Assembly: GCA_030431095.1 (NCBI GenBank)
Contig: JAUIJU010000001.1
Location: 62,001 to 126,000, forward strand
Source: Gammaproteobacteria bacterium
Lineage (GTDB): Bacteria > Pseudomonadota > Gammaproteobacteria > Xanthomonadales > SZUA-36
Length of the DNA: 64,000 nucleotides
Direction: 5' to 3'
Shown: positions 33,742 to 45,231 of the stretch, in pieces
How positions within the stretch are numbered: position 1 is the first letter of the stretch
Layout: each line of letters begins with the position of its first letter
The notes under the pieces: model-generated
Seen by the model: only the letters and a program-made list of their open reading frames with translations
Told to the model about the DNA's origin: nothing
Database searches by the model: none
Position numbers and translations under genes: made by a program

Positions 33742-36162
33742 ATGAGTCCACCACGCAAGGCCGGCGGCAAAAAGAAGACCGGCCGTTCGACGAAAAAAAC
33801 CACCCGCAAACGCCCCGCGAAAAAGTCCCCGGCACGCCGCGGGTCCTCGGGCAAGCGTTCGGTCGCCGCCAGGCCCAAACGATCGCTGTTCGGTCGCCTG
33901 GTCCGCCTGTGCCTGTTGTTCATGGGGTTGGGCCTCGGCCTGCTGGTTCCCTGGTTGCTGTGGCTGAACCACCTGGTGACCTCCGAGTTCGAAGGCCGCA
34001 AATGGGACCTGCCCAGCCGGGTGTATGCGCGACCGCTGGAACTCTACGAGGGGCTCGCGATGTCGCCCCTCGCGCTGGAGCGCGAACTGGAGTCAGCCGG
34101 CTACCGCAAAGTCGCCAGCGCCGACCGTGAAGGCACCTGGTCCGGTAGCGGCGGCAACTACATCGTGTTTCGCCGGGGCTTCCGATTCGAGGACGGTCAC
34201 CAGGAGGCACTCAAGTTTCGTCTCGGCCTGGACGGCGGCCGGGTCAGCCGCCTGGCCTCGCCCGCGGGTGGCGGTGGCCTCGGCCTGGTGCGTCTCGACC
34301 CGGCGGAAATCGCCTCGATTTACCCGCTGCACGAGGAAGACCGCACCCTGGTTAGCCTGGACCAGGTTCCGGATTTGCTGGTCACCGGTCTGCAAGCGGT
34401 GGAAGACCGCAATTTCAAACACCACCACGGTGTCGATCCGCGCGGAATCGCTCGCGCCCTGTGGGCCAATGTGCGGGCCCGCGCTACCGTCCAGGGCGGC
34501 AGTACGCTGACCCAGCAACTGGTCAAGAACTACTACCTGAGCAACGAGCGGTCATTGCCGCGCAAGCTCAACGAGGCCCTCATGGCGCTGCTGCTGGAGT
34601 GGCACTATGACAAGGCCGAGATCCTGGAGGCCTACCTGAATGAGGTGTTCCTGGGGCAACAGGGAAACCACGCGATTCATGGCTTCGGGCGCGCCAGCCA
34701 GCACTACTTCGGCCAGCCGCTGGACCAGCTTGAAACCCACCAGGTGGCGTTGCTGGTCGGCATGGTCAAGGGCGCTTCCCTGTACCATCCGCGACGCAAC
34801 CCGGAACGCGCCCTGGCGCGCCGGAACCAGGTGTTATCCAGTTTTGCCGAGACCGGGCTGCTCAGCGAACAGAAGGCGCGCGTGGCGCGGGACCGGCCGC
34901 TGGATGTCACGCCCGGGGCGGCCGCAACCGGGAACCGCTATCCCGCTTTCATCGACCTGGTGCGGGACCAGTTGCAGCGCGACTACCGGGAGTCGGACCT
35001 GCGCAGTGAGGGGTTGCGTATTTTCACCACCCTGTCGCCGGCCGAGCAGGTTGCGGCCGAGGTGGCGGTGCGAAAGGGCATGCAGGACCTGGCCGCTCGC
35101 GGCCTGCCGAACGAACTGCAGGCGGCGCTGGTGCTCGCCGACGTGGACAGCGGCGAAGTGCGTGCCGTGGTCGGTGATCGTGACCCGACCGCGCGGGGCT
35201 TCAACCGGGCGCTGAATGCCAGGCGTCAGGTGGGTTCAGTGATCAAGCCGCTGGTCTACCTGACGGCGCTGGAACACCCGGAACGGTTCAATTGGCTGAG
35301 CCGGATCGAAGACGAGCCCATCAGCCTGCGCCAGGCCGATGGCACCCGCTGGTCGCCATCGAACTACGACAACCGCTCACACGGTGAGGTGAGCCTGCTG
35401 GAGGCCCTGATGCGCTCGTATAACCAGGCGACGGTGCGCCTGGGCATGACCGTCGGTCTGGGAGAGTTCACCGGCAAGCTGCAGCAATTGGGGGTGGACC
35501 GTGACATCCCGGGCGTACCCGCCACCCTGCTGGGCGCTGTCGAACTGACGCCCCTGGAGGTCACCCAGGTGTACCAGTCACTGGCGGCCGGCGGTTTCAG
35601 CGTGCCCCTGCGCGCGGTGGTCGCGGTGCAGACCCCGTCCGGCGAAACACTGAAACGATACCCGCTGCGTTTGCGCCCGCTGGAGCGGCGGGATGCACTG
35701 GCCGTGCTCAATTATGGCCTGACGCGGGTGGTGACCGGTGGTACGGCCAGCGCGCTGCCTGGATTGCTGGGCAGTGAGGCGACCATTGCCGGAAAGACCG
35801 GCACCACGAATGAACGTCGGGACAGTTGGTTTGTCGGATATACTCGTGACCGCCTCGGCGTGGCCTGGGTGGGTCTCGATGACAACCGCCCGGCCGGGGT
35901 TACCGGCAGCAATGCCGCCATGCAGGTCTGGGCCGGTCTGTTCCGGGCCTTGCCGCTGAATCCGGTCAGCCTCGACATGCCCGAGGGCGCCCATTGGTTG
36001 TGGGTCGACCCGGAGCAACAGGCGCTGAGCGCCGAAGACTGCCCGGATGCCATCATGATGCCCTTCGTGGAGGGTTCCGAGCCGACCACCCGGACGCGGT
36101 GCCTGGCGCGCCGTGACGACGACGATTCCTCATTCTGGAGCCGATTCTTTGACCGTGACTGA
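33742..36162 (+). CDS. mrcB: Penicillin-binding protein 1B (bifunctional transglycosylase/transpeptidase)
   Basis: 806 aa. A Lys/Arg-rich cytoplasmic tail (1-48) is followed by one membrane helix (about 50-75) and a UB2H-like region (about 85-175). The GT51 domain has VEDRNFKHHHGVDP near 218 with the catalytic Glu, and GGSTLTQQLVKN. The transpeptidase has GSVIKP (about 498, nucleophile Ser), SYN (about 558) and KTGTT (about 686). It polymerises and cross-links peptidoglycan in the periplasm. Start ATG 33742 follows AAGGAG. Its end overlaps the gene for an LpoP-like lipoprotein, its probable activator. Confidence 0.95.
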   Translation: MSPPRKAGGKKKTGRSTKKTTRKRPAKKSPARRGSSGKRSVAARPKRSLFGRLVRLCLLFMGLGLGLLVPWLLWLNHLVTSEFEGRKWDLPSRVYARPLELYEGLAMSPLALERELESAGYRKVASADREGTWSGSGGNYIVFRRGFRFEDGHQEALKFRLGLDGGRVSRLASPAGGGGLGLVRLDPAEIASIYPLHEEDRTLVSLDQVPDLLVTGLQAVEDRNFKHHHGVDPRGIARALWANVRARATVQGGSTLTQQLVKNYYLSNERSLPRKLNEALMALLLEWHYDKAEILEAYLNEVFLGQQGNHAIHGFGRASQHYFGQPLDQLETHQVALLVGMVKGASLYHPRRNPERALARRNQVLSSFAETGLLSEQKARVARDRPLDVTPGAAATGNRYPAFIDLVRDQLQRDYRESDLRSEGLRIFTTLSPAEQVAAEVAVRKGMQDLAARGLPNELQAALVLADVDSGEVRAVVGDRDPTARGFNRALNARRQVGSVIKPLVYLTALEHPERFNWLSRIEDEPISLRQADGTRWSPSNYDNRSHGEVSLLEALMRSYNQATVRLGMTVGLGEFTGKLQQLGVDRDIPGVPATLLGAVELTPLEVTQVYQSLAAGGFSVPLRAVVAVQTPSGETLKRYPLRLRPLERRDALAVLNYGLTRVVTGGTASALPGLLGSEATIAGKTGTTNERRDSWFVGYTRDRLGVAWVGLDDNRPAGVTGSNAAMQVWAGLFRALPLNPVSLDMPEGAHWLWVDPEQQALSAEDCPDAIMMPFVEGSEPTTRTRCLARRDDDDSSFWSRFFDRD

Positions 36163-36658
36163 TTTTCGCCCCGTTTCCTGCCTGTTGTTGCTCACCCTGT
36201 TGCTCGCCGCCTGCGCCGGCCAGTCGCCCGCCCCCATCGAAGAACGGGAGCTGGAGCAACGCGTGCGAACGCCGGCACGTGAGGATGCCGCCGGTGTGCA
36301 GGTGTACCCCTTGAAAAATCCCGCCGTGGCGGAACTGACCGACCAGGCGGAGCGGGCCGAGGCGTCCGGCGACCTGGACCAGGCCGCGATGCTGCTGGAA
36401 CGCGCCATGCGCATCCAGCCCCGTGATCCCGAGTTGTTGCAGTCCATGGCGGAAGTGCAGTTGCAGCGCGGGCAGTACCAGCAGGCGCTGAGTTTCGCCA
36501 CGCGGTCGCACGACATCGGTCCGCGGGTGGGCGAGCTGTGCGCCCGCAATTGGCGCACCATGAGCCTGGCGCACGAACGCCTCGGAGACGGGCGTGCGGC
36601 CAGTGACGCCGTCGATCGGGCCGAACAGTGCATGGTGACCCGACCACAGGGACTCTGA
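36155..36658 (+). CDS. TPR lipoprotein, LpoP-like PBP1B activator
   Basis: 167 aa from GTG 36155, overlapping the mrcB stop by 8 nt. The signal peptide ends in the lipobox LLAAC, so the mature protein is an outer-membrane lipoprotein with N-terminal Cys. After a short linker, NPAVAELTDQAERAEASGDLDQAAMLLERA and the following helices form two to three TPR units. In Pseudomonas the TPR lipoprotein LpoP is encoded next to PBP1B and stimulates it; position and architecture match here, so the same role is inferred. No direct sequence comparison was made. Confidence 0.75.
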   Translation: MTDFRPVSCLLLLTLLLAACAGQSPAPIEERELEQRVRTPAREDAAGVQVYPLKNPAVAELTDQAERAEASGDLDQAAMLLERAMRIQPRDPELLQSMAEVQLQRGQYQQALSFATRSHDIGPRVGELCARNWRTMSLAHERLGDGRAASDAVDRAEQCMVTRPQGL

Positions 36659-36663
36659 GCACA

Positions 36664-38631
<1,968 letters not shown>

Positions 38632-38641
38632 TGGCCGCACC

Positions 38642-39316
38642 ATGAACCTGCTCGCGATCGACAGCGCATTCGAACCCTGCTCCGCTGCCCTGTGGATGGA
38701 CGGGGAAGTGCTCGAGCGGTTCGATCCCGGCCCACGCCACCATGCCGAACGCCTGTTGCCGTTCGTCCAGGACCTGCTGGCCGAATCCGGGTTGGCCCTG
38801 CGCAGCCTGGACGCGATCGGTTTCAGTCGTGGGCCCGGCAGTTTCACCAGCCTGAGGATCGGTATCGGTGTGGTGCAGGGTCTCGCCTGGGGCGCTGACC
38901 TGCCGGTGGTGCCGGTTTCCTCGCTGCGTACCGTCGCCCAGGTCGTGGCGGGGCAGGGGGTTGCGCGGGCCTGCGTGGCGATGGACGCACGCATGGACGA
39001 GGTGTTCTGTGGGCGCTACGAGGCGGTCGACGGCCTGATGCGGGCCGTGGGCAACGAACGTGTCTGCGACCCGGCACGAGCGCTGCCGGACGATGCCGCC
39101 GCCTGGATGGGTGTGGGCAACGGTTTCGAGCGCTACGCGGTGCTGTCCGCGGCGCCCGTGGCGGGCAGGATCACCGACGCCCTGCCACGTGCAGCGGCGC
39201 TCGCCAGGCTGGCGGCATTTGAGCTGGCTGAGGGCGGCGAAGTGAGCGCCGAGCTGGCGCAGCCGGTGTACTTGCGCAATCACGTGGCGGACAAGCCGAA
39301 GGATCGTCGCGCCTGA
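38642..39316 (+). CDS. tsaB: tRNA t6A biosynthesis protein TsaB
   Basis: 224 aa. LLAIDSAFEPCSAALW begins the ASKHA fold and SRGPGSFTSLRIGIGVVQGLAW (starting about residue 61) is the TsaB hallmark; MDARMDEVFCGRYE follows. With TsaD and TsaE it makes N6-threonylcarbamoyladenosine at tRNA position 37. The next-to-yoaA order is common in gammaproteobacteria. CATAAT ends 9 nt before the ATG with no ribosome-binding site between. The stop is 3 nt from that of a convergent gene. Confidence 0.94.
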   Translation: MNLLAIDSAFEPCSAALWMDGEVLERFDPGPRHHAERLLPFVQDLLAESGLALRSLDAIGFSRGPGSFTSLRIGIGVVQGLAWGADLPVVPVSSLRTVAQVVAGQGVARACVAMDARMDEVFCGRYEAVDGLMRAVGNERVCDPARALPDDAAAWMGVGNGFERYAVLSAAPVAGRITDALPRAAALARLAAFELAEGGEVSAELAQPVYLRNHVADKPKDRRA

Positions 39317-39319
39317 GTT

Positions 39320-41737
39320 TCAGCGCCCCAGGGTGGCCGCCAGTTTCAGGTAACGTTCGGCCAGCGCAGTCCAGTCCACGGTTTCGGCAATCCGTCGACC
39401 GCCCGCCGCCAGTCGTTCACGTCGTTCGGTGTTGCGCGCCAGTTCCGCCACCGCCGCCGCGAATTCATCCCAGTCGTCACGGATCAGCGCCGCTTCACCG
39501 TCAGCGGCCGGAATGCCTTCGATACCCTTGGATGTCGCGACCACGGGCAAACCCGCGGCGAAGTCGTCGATGATCTTCATGCGGGTTCCACCGCCCTCGC
39601 GTAACGGCACCACCGCCAGGTCGGCGGCTTTCAGCCAGGGCGCCATCTCCGGGACGCTGCCCGGGCAATGGATGGCGGGGTGGATGTCCGGCGGCGGCCG
39701 GTGACCGATGGCCAGTACGTGCGCGTCGATCCCCGCTTGCGCCAGGCGCGGCAGGATCTCTTCGGCCAGCATGCGCAGGGCGTCGCGATTGGGCGGGTAG
39801 GCAAAGGTGCCGTGGTAGGCCAGCAGCAGGGCGTCGGGGGGAATCCCGAAACGTTCGCGGACCGCTTCGGCGGGCGCCGCATCGACCGCTGCCAGGTCGA
39901 TGCCGTGAGGGATGGTGTGCAGGCGACCCGGGTGCACGCCGTCGCGCGCCAGCAGCTGTCGATCGTTGTCGGACACGCAGACCACGGCGTCGACACGGTT
40001 GCACAGGTCGACCTCGATGGCCCGGAAGCGCTCGTACTGTTCCGTTGACAATTCCGGCACCTGCGCCCGCAATCGTTCGTACTCCACGTTGTGCTCAACC
40101 AGCAGGGTGGGAATTTCCAGCACCTCTGCGGCACGCAGGCAGGGCAGGGCGTAGGCGGGAAACTCCGCCTGCAGGGCGCAGGCGCCGTGCCGGGCCGCCA
40201 CCCACAGGGTCCGCCAGAAGAAACTGCCGTCCGTCAGGGGCAGGTAGAGAAACGCATTGCTCTCGGGCAGGTCACGTGTGTAGTGGTCCAGTTTGACCCA
40301 GGCCTGCGGGCGCGCGAGCAAGCCCAGCCAGCGCGGCAGCCGCCGCCGGGTGACCTCGCCGTCGCGTACCTGCCAGTAGTGGCGCCGGTCATGGGTGACG
40401 AGATAGACGTCGCGGTCATGACGTGACAATCCGCGCGCGGTCTCCACGATTTTCACCGCGGCGCCGTGATCGGTCGGAAACAGGTCGCCGCGCGAGACCA
40501 TGACGATGGCGGTCCCGGGTGTTGAGTCGCGGGGCTTCAGCAAGCGATGCAGCGCCACCCGGCGCGCCAGGCGATATCGGCGCGCCAGGCGCTCGCCGAA
40601 GGGCGGCACGCCAAGCACCGGTGCCTCGGGATCGGGCAGCCCGTAGCCCGGCAGGCGCCGGGCCCGTTGCGGGTCGATCAGCCAGTCAAGCAACGGGGCG
40701 ATCGCCTGTCGGGGCTCGTGGCGATCGCGCAGCAGCCGCAAGGCGCCCTCGCTGCGGCTTCGCCAGTCATCGGGGTCGGAAGCGATCCCGCGCAGCACGT
40801 CCGGCACCTGCCCGGGCGAGTCCACCACCCAACCGGCGCCGTATTCGCGTACCGCCGTGGCCAGGGGCTGCCCGGAACTGACCACGATGGGCAGTCCGTG
40901 ACGCAGAAAATCCAGTGAACGGAAGGACTGGCTGAATCGCCGCTCGATATTGGTCGCGCCCAGTTCCAGCCCGACGTGCGCGGAGGCCAGTACCGCGGAC
41001 CAATCGCGGTAGGCGCTCAATGATTCGGCGTCTCCACTGGCAGTCGCTTCCTCAATGGCATCGTCGTGCAGGCGATAGCCACCGCCGAAATCCAGCAGGG
41101 CCACGTGGCGGCCGGCGTGCTGCAACGCGGACACGCCACGCCGCACCGCCTCCGCGTACGCGGCGTCATGGCGCCAGGGCCAGCGAACGCCGCCGGACAC
41201 CAGGCGCAGTTCCCCGCCAGGGTCGGGCCGCCCCGCGCTTTCCACCGCTTCGCCCGCCAGCGGCACAACGCGTACCGGGCTGGGCTGGCGAAGGTCGAAT
41301 CCCGCCTCCAACAGCCACCAGGACAGCAGGTGTTCCTGCGGCGCATTGCCCACCAGGAGCAGGTCGCATCGGGCCAGGGCCACGCGCAGGCGGCGCAGCA
41401 TGCCGCCCACCCGCTCGGGGTGTTCGAACAACGCCTCCAGTGGCCGTGGGGCGAGAAAGTCCAGCACCACCGGGCATGGCGGTTCGAACGGCAGGAGTTC
41501 GAGCAATTCCCAGTAGCTGATCAGCACCACGTCGGGGGTGTTGCGTTGCAGCAGGCCACGCACTTCGTCCGCGGACCGAAAGCGTCCAGGACCGCCGGCC
41601 CGATCCAGCCAGGCCTGCTCCACCCGGTGGCCGGCGGCTTCCAGGCCGGCGGTCAACTGGGCGGTGCGCAGCGCATTGCCGGTGGCGACCTGCGCCGGAT
41701 CGAACGGTGGCTCCTGGCTCAGTATCAGGATCTGCAT
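39320..41737 (-). CDS. Tandem two-domain glycosyltransferase
   Basis: 805 aa. The first half (1-390) begins ILILSQEPPFDPAQVATGNALR and has a degenerate GT4-like end (ERRFSQSFRSLDFLRHGLPIVVS). The second half (about 410-805) is a good GT4: FPTDHGAAVKIVETARGLSRH, LVEHNVEYERL, YHGTFAYPPNRDALRML, VVPLREGGGTRMKIIDDFAAGLPVVAT. Domain fusion suggests two sequential sugar additions, or one active and one regulatory half. It follows mgtE by 19 nt on the same strand and is not near other glycan genes. Acceptor unknown. Confidence 0.83.
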   Translation of the reverse strand: MQILILSQEPPFDPAQVATGNALRTAQLTAGLEAAGHRVEQAWLDRAGGPGRFRSADEVRGLLQRNTPDVVLISYWELLELLPFEPPCPVVLDFLAPRPLEALFEHPERVGGMLRRLRVALARCDLLLVGNAPQEHLLSWWLLEAGFDLRQPSPVRVVPLAGEAVESAGRPDPGGELRLVSGGVRWPWRHDAAYAEAVRRGVSALQHAGRHVALLDFGGGYRLHDDAIEEATASGDAESLSAYRDWSAVLASAHVGLELGATNIERRFSQSFRSLDFLRHGLPIVVSSGQPLATAVREYGAGWVVDSPGQVPDVLRGIASDPDDWRSRSEGALRLLRDRHEPRQAIAPLLDWLIDPQRARRLPGYGLPDPEAPVLGVPPFGERLARRYRLARRVALHRLLKPRDSTPGTAIVMVSRGDLFPTDHGAAVKIVETARGLSRHDRDVYLVTHDRRHYWQVRDGEVTRRRLPRWLGLLARPQAWVKLDHYTRDLPESNAFLYLPLTDGSFFWRTLWVAARHGACALQAEFPAYALPCLRAAEVLEIPTLLVEHNVEYERLRAQVPELSTEQYERFRAIEVDLCNRVDAVVCVSDNDRQLLARDGVHPGRLHTIPHGIDLAAVDAAPAEAVRERFGIPPDALLLAYHGTFAYPPNRDALRMLAEEILPRLAQAGIDAHVLAIGHRPPPDIHPAIHCPGSVPEMAPWLKAADLAVVPLREGGGTRMKIIDDFAAGLPVVATSKGIEGIPAADGEAALIRDDWDEFAAAVAELARNTERRERLAAGGRRIAETVDWTALAERYLKLAATLGR

Positions 41738-41756
41738 GGCCGGGGCCGGAGGGGTG

Positions 41757-43121
41757 TCAGTGGCCCAGGATGATGTAGGTGGCGAGGCCGACGAAGGCCA
41801 GTATGCCGACCACGTCCGTCACCGTGGTCAGGACCACGCCGCCGGCCAGGGCCGGGTCGATGGACAGCCGCTTGAGCACGACGGGAACGATGAAGCCGGC
41901 CAGGGCGCCCGCCAGCAGGTTGGCGAGGATGGCGATGGCCATCACCAGCCCCAGGTCGACGCTGTCGTACCAGTACCAGGCGATCGCCGCCACCAGCACC
42001 GAGAAAATCAGGCCGTTGAGCGCGCCCACCGCAAGTTCCTTGCGGAACATGGCGCCGGTGTTGCGCGGGTTGACCTGGCCGGTGGCCATGCCGCGAATCA
42101 TCAGGGTCAGAGTCTGAGTGCCGGCGATGCCGCCCATGCTCATCACCACCGGGAACAACACCGCCGTGGCCACGATCTGGTCCAGCGTGGGTTCAAAGTA
42201 GTACAGCACCATGGCGGCCAGCAGCGCGGTCACCAGGTTGACGCCCAACCAGATCCAGCGACGCACGGCGGACTTCGCCACGGGCGCGAAAATGTCCGCC
42301 TCCTCGTCGAGGCCGGCCATGGTCAGTACCGAGTGCTCGGCTTCCTCGCGGATCACGTCGACCACGTCATCGATGGTGATGCGGCCCAGCAGGTGGTTGT
42401 CTGCGTCCACCACCGGGGCCGAGACCAGGTCGAAGTGCTCGAACTCGGTGGTGACCTGGCTGGCGCTCATGTCCACCGGGATGACCGATGGGGGCACTTC
42501 CATCAATTCGCTCACGGTCAGCCCGGGATCCCTGGTCAACAGGTCGGACAGCCGCAGCGTGCCCTTGAAGCGCCCATCGCGCGAGACCACGAACAGCTGG
42601 TCGAAAACGTCCGGCAGCTCGCTGCGCGCTCGGAGGTAGCGCAGGACGACGTCCAGGCTCACGTCGGCCCGAATGGTGATCACGTTCGGATCCATCAGGC
42701 CGCCGGCCGAATCTTCCGGATAGGACAGGACCTGCTCCAGGCGTTCCCGGTCCTGGCGGGACATCGAGGCCAGGACCTCGCGAATCACCGTGTCAGGCAG
42801 ATCGCCGAGAATGTCGGCAAGGTCGTCGATGTCGAGGTCGCCGACCGCGGCGACCAGTTCATCCGGGTCCATGTCCCGGATCAGGCCGGCGCGCACCTCG
42901 TCGTTGACGTCGACCAGCACCTCGCCGTCCAGCGAGGTGTCGACCAGCTCCCACACCGCCAGCCGTTTCGCGGGCGGCAGGGACTCGAGCAGGTCGCCGA
43001 TCTCGGCCCCGGAGAGGCCGTTGACCATCTTGCGCACCTGCTCACGCGCACCGCTGTCGAGTACCTCGGTCAGGGAGTCGAGGTGCCGCGTGATCTTTTC
43101 TTCCAGCGCCGGTTCGCTCAT
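41757..43121 (-). CDS. mgtE: Magnesium transporter MgtE
   Basis: 454 aa from ATG 43121, preceded by a GGGGG stretch. An N-terminal acidic Mg-sensing domain (about 1-130; DLDIDDLADILGDLP), a CBS pair (about 131-255) and five hydrophobic segments from about 280 with MSMGGIAGTQTLTLMIRGMA, the conserved pore region. It is a Mg2+ channel of the inner membrane gated by cytosolic Mg2+. It lies 86 nt after ptsI with its own likely promoter. Confidence 0.95.
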   Translation of the reverse strand: MSEPALEEKITRHLDSLTEVLDSGAREQVRKMVNGLSGAEIGDLLESLPPAKRLAVWELVDTSLDGEVLVDVNDEVRAGLIRDMDPDELVAAVGDLDIDDLADILGDLPDTVIREVLASMSRQDRERLEQVLSYPEDSAGGLMDPNVITIRADVSLDVVLRYLRARSELPDVFDQLFVVSRDGRFKGTLRLSDLLTRDPGLTVSELMEVPPSVIPVDMSASQVTTEFEHFDLVSAPVVDADNHLLGRITIDDVVDVIREEAEHSVLTMAGLDEEADIFAPVAKSAVRRWIWLGVNLVTALLAAMVLYYFEPTLDQIVATAVLFPVVMSMGGIAGTQTLTLMIRGMATGQVNPRNTGAMFRKELAVGALNGLIFSVLVAAIAWYWYDSVDLGLVMAIAILANLLAGALAGFIVPVVLKRLSIDPALAGGVVLTTVTDVVGILAFVGLATYIILGH

Positions 43122-43161
43122 GCGGCCCCCGAATGAGTGGTGAGGTGGTGAGAGGGCGCCT

Positions 43162-43190
43162 ATTATCCGGCAAGCGGTGGAGGCTTTAAA
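43162..43190 (-). promoter_or_regulatory. mgtE promoter
   Basis: On the minus strand TTTAAA (43185-43190) and GATAAT (43162-43167) are spaced by exactly 17 bases, about 40 bases upstream of the mgtE ATG. Good -10, moderate -35. Confidence 0.55.
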
Positions 43191-43207
43191 GCGCCCTGCC
43201 GGGTGGT

Positions 43208-44965
43208 TCAGTGATGCAGCTGGGCGTTGTCCAGGAACTGGGAAAGCGTCATCGTGCTGCTGTCGCACTCACCCGCCGTCCAGCGTGCCAGGGCCTCGCG
43301 CACCGCCCCAACGTCCGTTTCGGTGATCACCTTTTTCACTTCCAGCAGCGAGCGGGGCTGCATGCTGAATTCGCGCAGACCGAGGGCCAGCAGGAGCCGT
43401 GTGAAACGCCGGTCGCCCGCCATTTCGCCGCAGACCGAGACCGGCACTTGCAGGCGTCGCGCGGTTGCGAAGACGTGTTCGAGCAGGTGGATCACACCGG
43501 GATGTTGCGGGTCGTAGAGGTGCGCCACGTTTTCGTCGACGCGGTCCGCGGCCAGGGTGTACTGGATCAGGTCGTTGGTGCCCACCGAGAGAAAATCGAG
43601 GTGACGCGCCATGCGCTCCAGCGCCAGCGCCGCGGCGGGGACCTCGATCATGCCGCCAAGGCGCATTCGTTCCGCACCATGGTCGTAGCCTTCGCTGTCC
43701 AGTTCGAGGCGCGTCTCCTCGATCAGCGAGCGCACCGCCAGCACCTCGCGGTCGGTGGTGAGCATGGGAATCATGCAATGGACCGGGCCGTGCGCGCTGG
43801 CACGAAGAATGGCGCGCAGCTGGACCTTGAACAGGTCCATTTCGCGCAGGCACAGCCGCACCGCGCGCAGGCCCAGCGCCGGATTCGGATTGTTGCGCAG
43901 CCCCTCGAACTCCAGCGCGTGCGCTTTCTTGTCGGCGCCGATGTCCAGGGTCCGAATGGTCAGCGGCGCGCCTTCCAGGGCTTCGATGGCGCTGACGTAG
44001 TGCTCGACCTGGGCTTCTTCGTCGGGCGGCAGGCCCTGCATGAAAAGGTATTCGCTGCGAAACAGGCCGACGCCCTCGGCGCCGTCCTCCAGTGCGCGAC
44101 GAATGTCTTCGGGCCGCTCGGCATTGGCCAGCAGGACCAGGGCCTCGCCGTCGAGGCTGGCCGCCGGCCGGCCGCGGCCCCGCTCCAGGGACTTGCGGTA
44201 GCGGTCCGACTCGGACTGCTTTTGCAGGTAGTGGCGCAGAATGGACTCTTCCGGGTCGGCAAATACGATCCCGTAGGCCCCGTCCAGCACCAGTTGCTCA
44301 CCCTCGGTGATCAGCGATTGCGCCCTGCGCACACCCATCACCAGGGGCACGCCCATGCTGCGCGCCAGGATGGCCGTGTGGGAGTAGGGGCTGCCATGCT
44401 CGGTAACGACTCCGGCGACCCCGCGATCATGCAACACCGCCAGCTCATTGGGTGTGAGTTCGGTGGCCACCACCAGGGTGTGGCCCAGGCGATCGGGGAC
44501 GTCGCTGAGCGGTTTGCCCGGTTGCTCGGCCGCCAGCACCTGTTGCACCATGCGCACCACCTGCACGATGTCTTCTTCGCGGCTGCGGATGTAGTCGTCG
44601 TCGATGGTGCGAAACTCCGCGACCAGCGTCTCGAGCTGCAGCTGCAGCGCCCACTCGGCGTTGCACAGCTGTTCCCGGATGTGACGGGCGGACGCCTGCA
44701 CCAGGCTGGAGTCCTCCAGCATGGCCAGGTGCGTGCGGATGATCTCCTCGCCGGAAGCGCCGGCGGACTTCTTCAGGCGTCGCGCCAGGTCTTCCAGGTG
44801 CACGCCCGCTTCCGCGGCCGCGTGGATCAGCCGGTCGATTTCCGCGTCGACCTGCTCGTCGGCAATGCGGTACTCGCCGATCTCGATCTCGTTGCGCTGA
44901 ATGTTGTGAGCCTGCCCGATGGCGATGCCCGGTTCCACGATCTGTCCCGACAGCGCCAGGGTCAT
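43208..44965 (-). CDS. ptsI: PTS enzyme I (phosphoenolpyruvate-protein phosphotransferase)
   Basis: 585 aa. The phospho-acceptor His196 lies in GSPYSHTAILARSMGVPLVMG; the PEP-binding C-terminal domain shows GVGLFRSEYLFMQ, LDIGADKK, NPNPALGLRAVRL and the active Cys in VSVCGEMAGD. There is no N-terminal GAF domain, so it is the ordinary EI rather than EI-Ntr (PtsP). It phosphorylates HPr from PEP. The start overlaps the ptsH stop by 4 nt (ATGA). Confidence 0.95.
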   Translation of the reverse strand: MTLALSGQIVEPGIAIGQAHNIQRNEIEIGEYRIADEQVDAEIDRLIHAAAEAGVHLEDLARRLKKSAGASGEEIIRTHLAMLEDSSLVQASARHIREQLCNAEWALQLQLETLVAEFRTIDDDYIRSREEDIVQVVRMVQQVLAAEQPGKPLSDVPDRLGHTLVVATELTPNELAVLHDRGVAGVVTEHGSPYSHTAILARSMGVPLVMGVRRAQSLITEGEQLVLDGAYGIVFADPEESILRHYLQKQSESDRYRKSLERGRGRPAASLDGEALVLLANAERPEDIRRALEDGAEGVGLFRSEYLFMQGLPPDEEAQVEHYVSAIEALEGAPLTIRTLDIGADKKAHALEFEGLRNNPNPALGLRAVRLCLREMDLFKVQLRAILRASAHGPVHCMIPMLTTDREVLAVRSLIEETRLELDSEGYDHGAERMRLGGMIEVPAAALALERMARHLDFLSVGTNDLIQYTLAADRVDENVAHLYDPQHPGVIHLLEHVFATARRLQVPVSVCGEMAGDRRFTRLLLALGLREFSMQPRSLLEVKKVITETDVGAVREALARWTAGECDSSTMTLSQFLDNAQLHH

Positions 44966-45231
44966 TCGAGCTCCCCGAATCCGTCTTTGACGATCGCCAG
45001 TACGCCGGCCAGGGCTTCGTCCTGATCGGGGCCCTCGGTACGGATGGACAGCTCGGCGCCTTTCGCCGCCGCCAGCATCAACACGCCCATGATGGATTTT
45101 CCGTTGACCGTCCGGTCGCGGTGCGACAGTTCCACCAGGCTTTCGAAGCCGTTCGCCCGCTCCACCAGACGTGCCGCCGCACGGGCGTGCAGGCCCAGCT
45201 CATTGGGGATGACGGCGGTGGCCGAAGGCAT
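44962..45231 (-). CDS. ptsH: Phosphocarrier protein HPr
   Basis: 89 aa from ATG 45231; longer openings are read through from the preceding gene. His15 in LGLHARAAARLV is the EI phosphorylation site and Ser46 in NGKSIMGVLML is the site for HPr kinase, which is encoded three genes upstream. Both sites are kept, so this HPr can be a two-input switch. Overlaps the EIIA stop by one base and ptsI by four. Confidence 0.95.
   Translation of the reverse strand: MPSATAVIPNELGLHARAAARLVERANGFESLVELSHRDRTVNGKSIMGVLMLAAAKGAELSIRTEGPDQDEALAGVLAIVKDGFGELE

Noticed and set aside
43122-43160. Mg2+ riboswitch (M-box or ykoK type) before mgtE
   Set aside because: The predicted leader of about 35 bases is far too short and shows no such fold.
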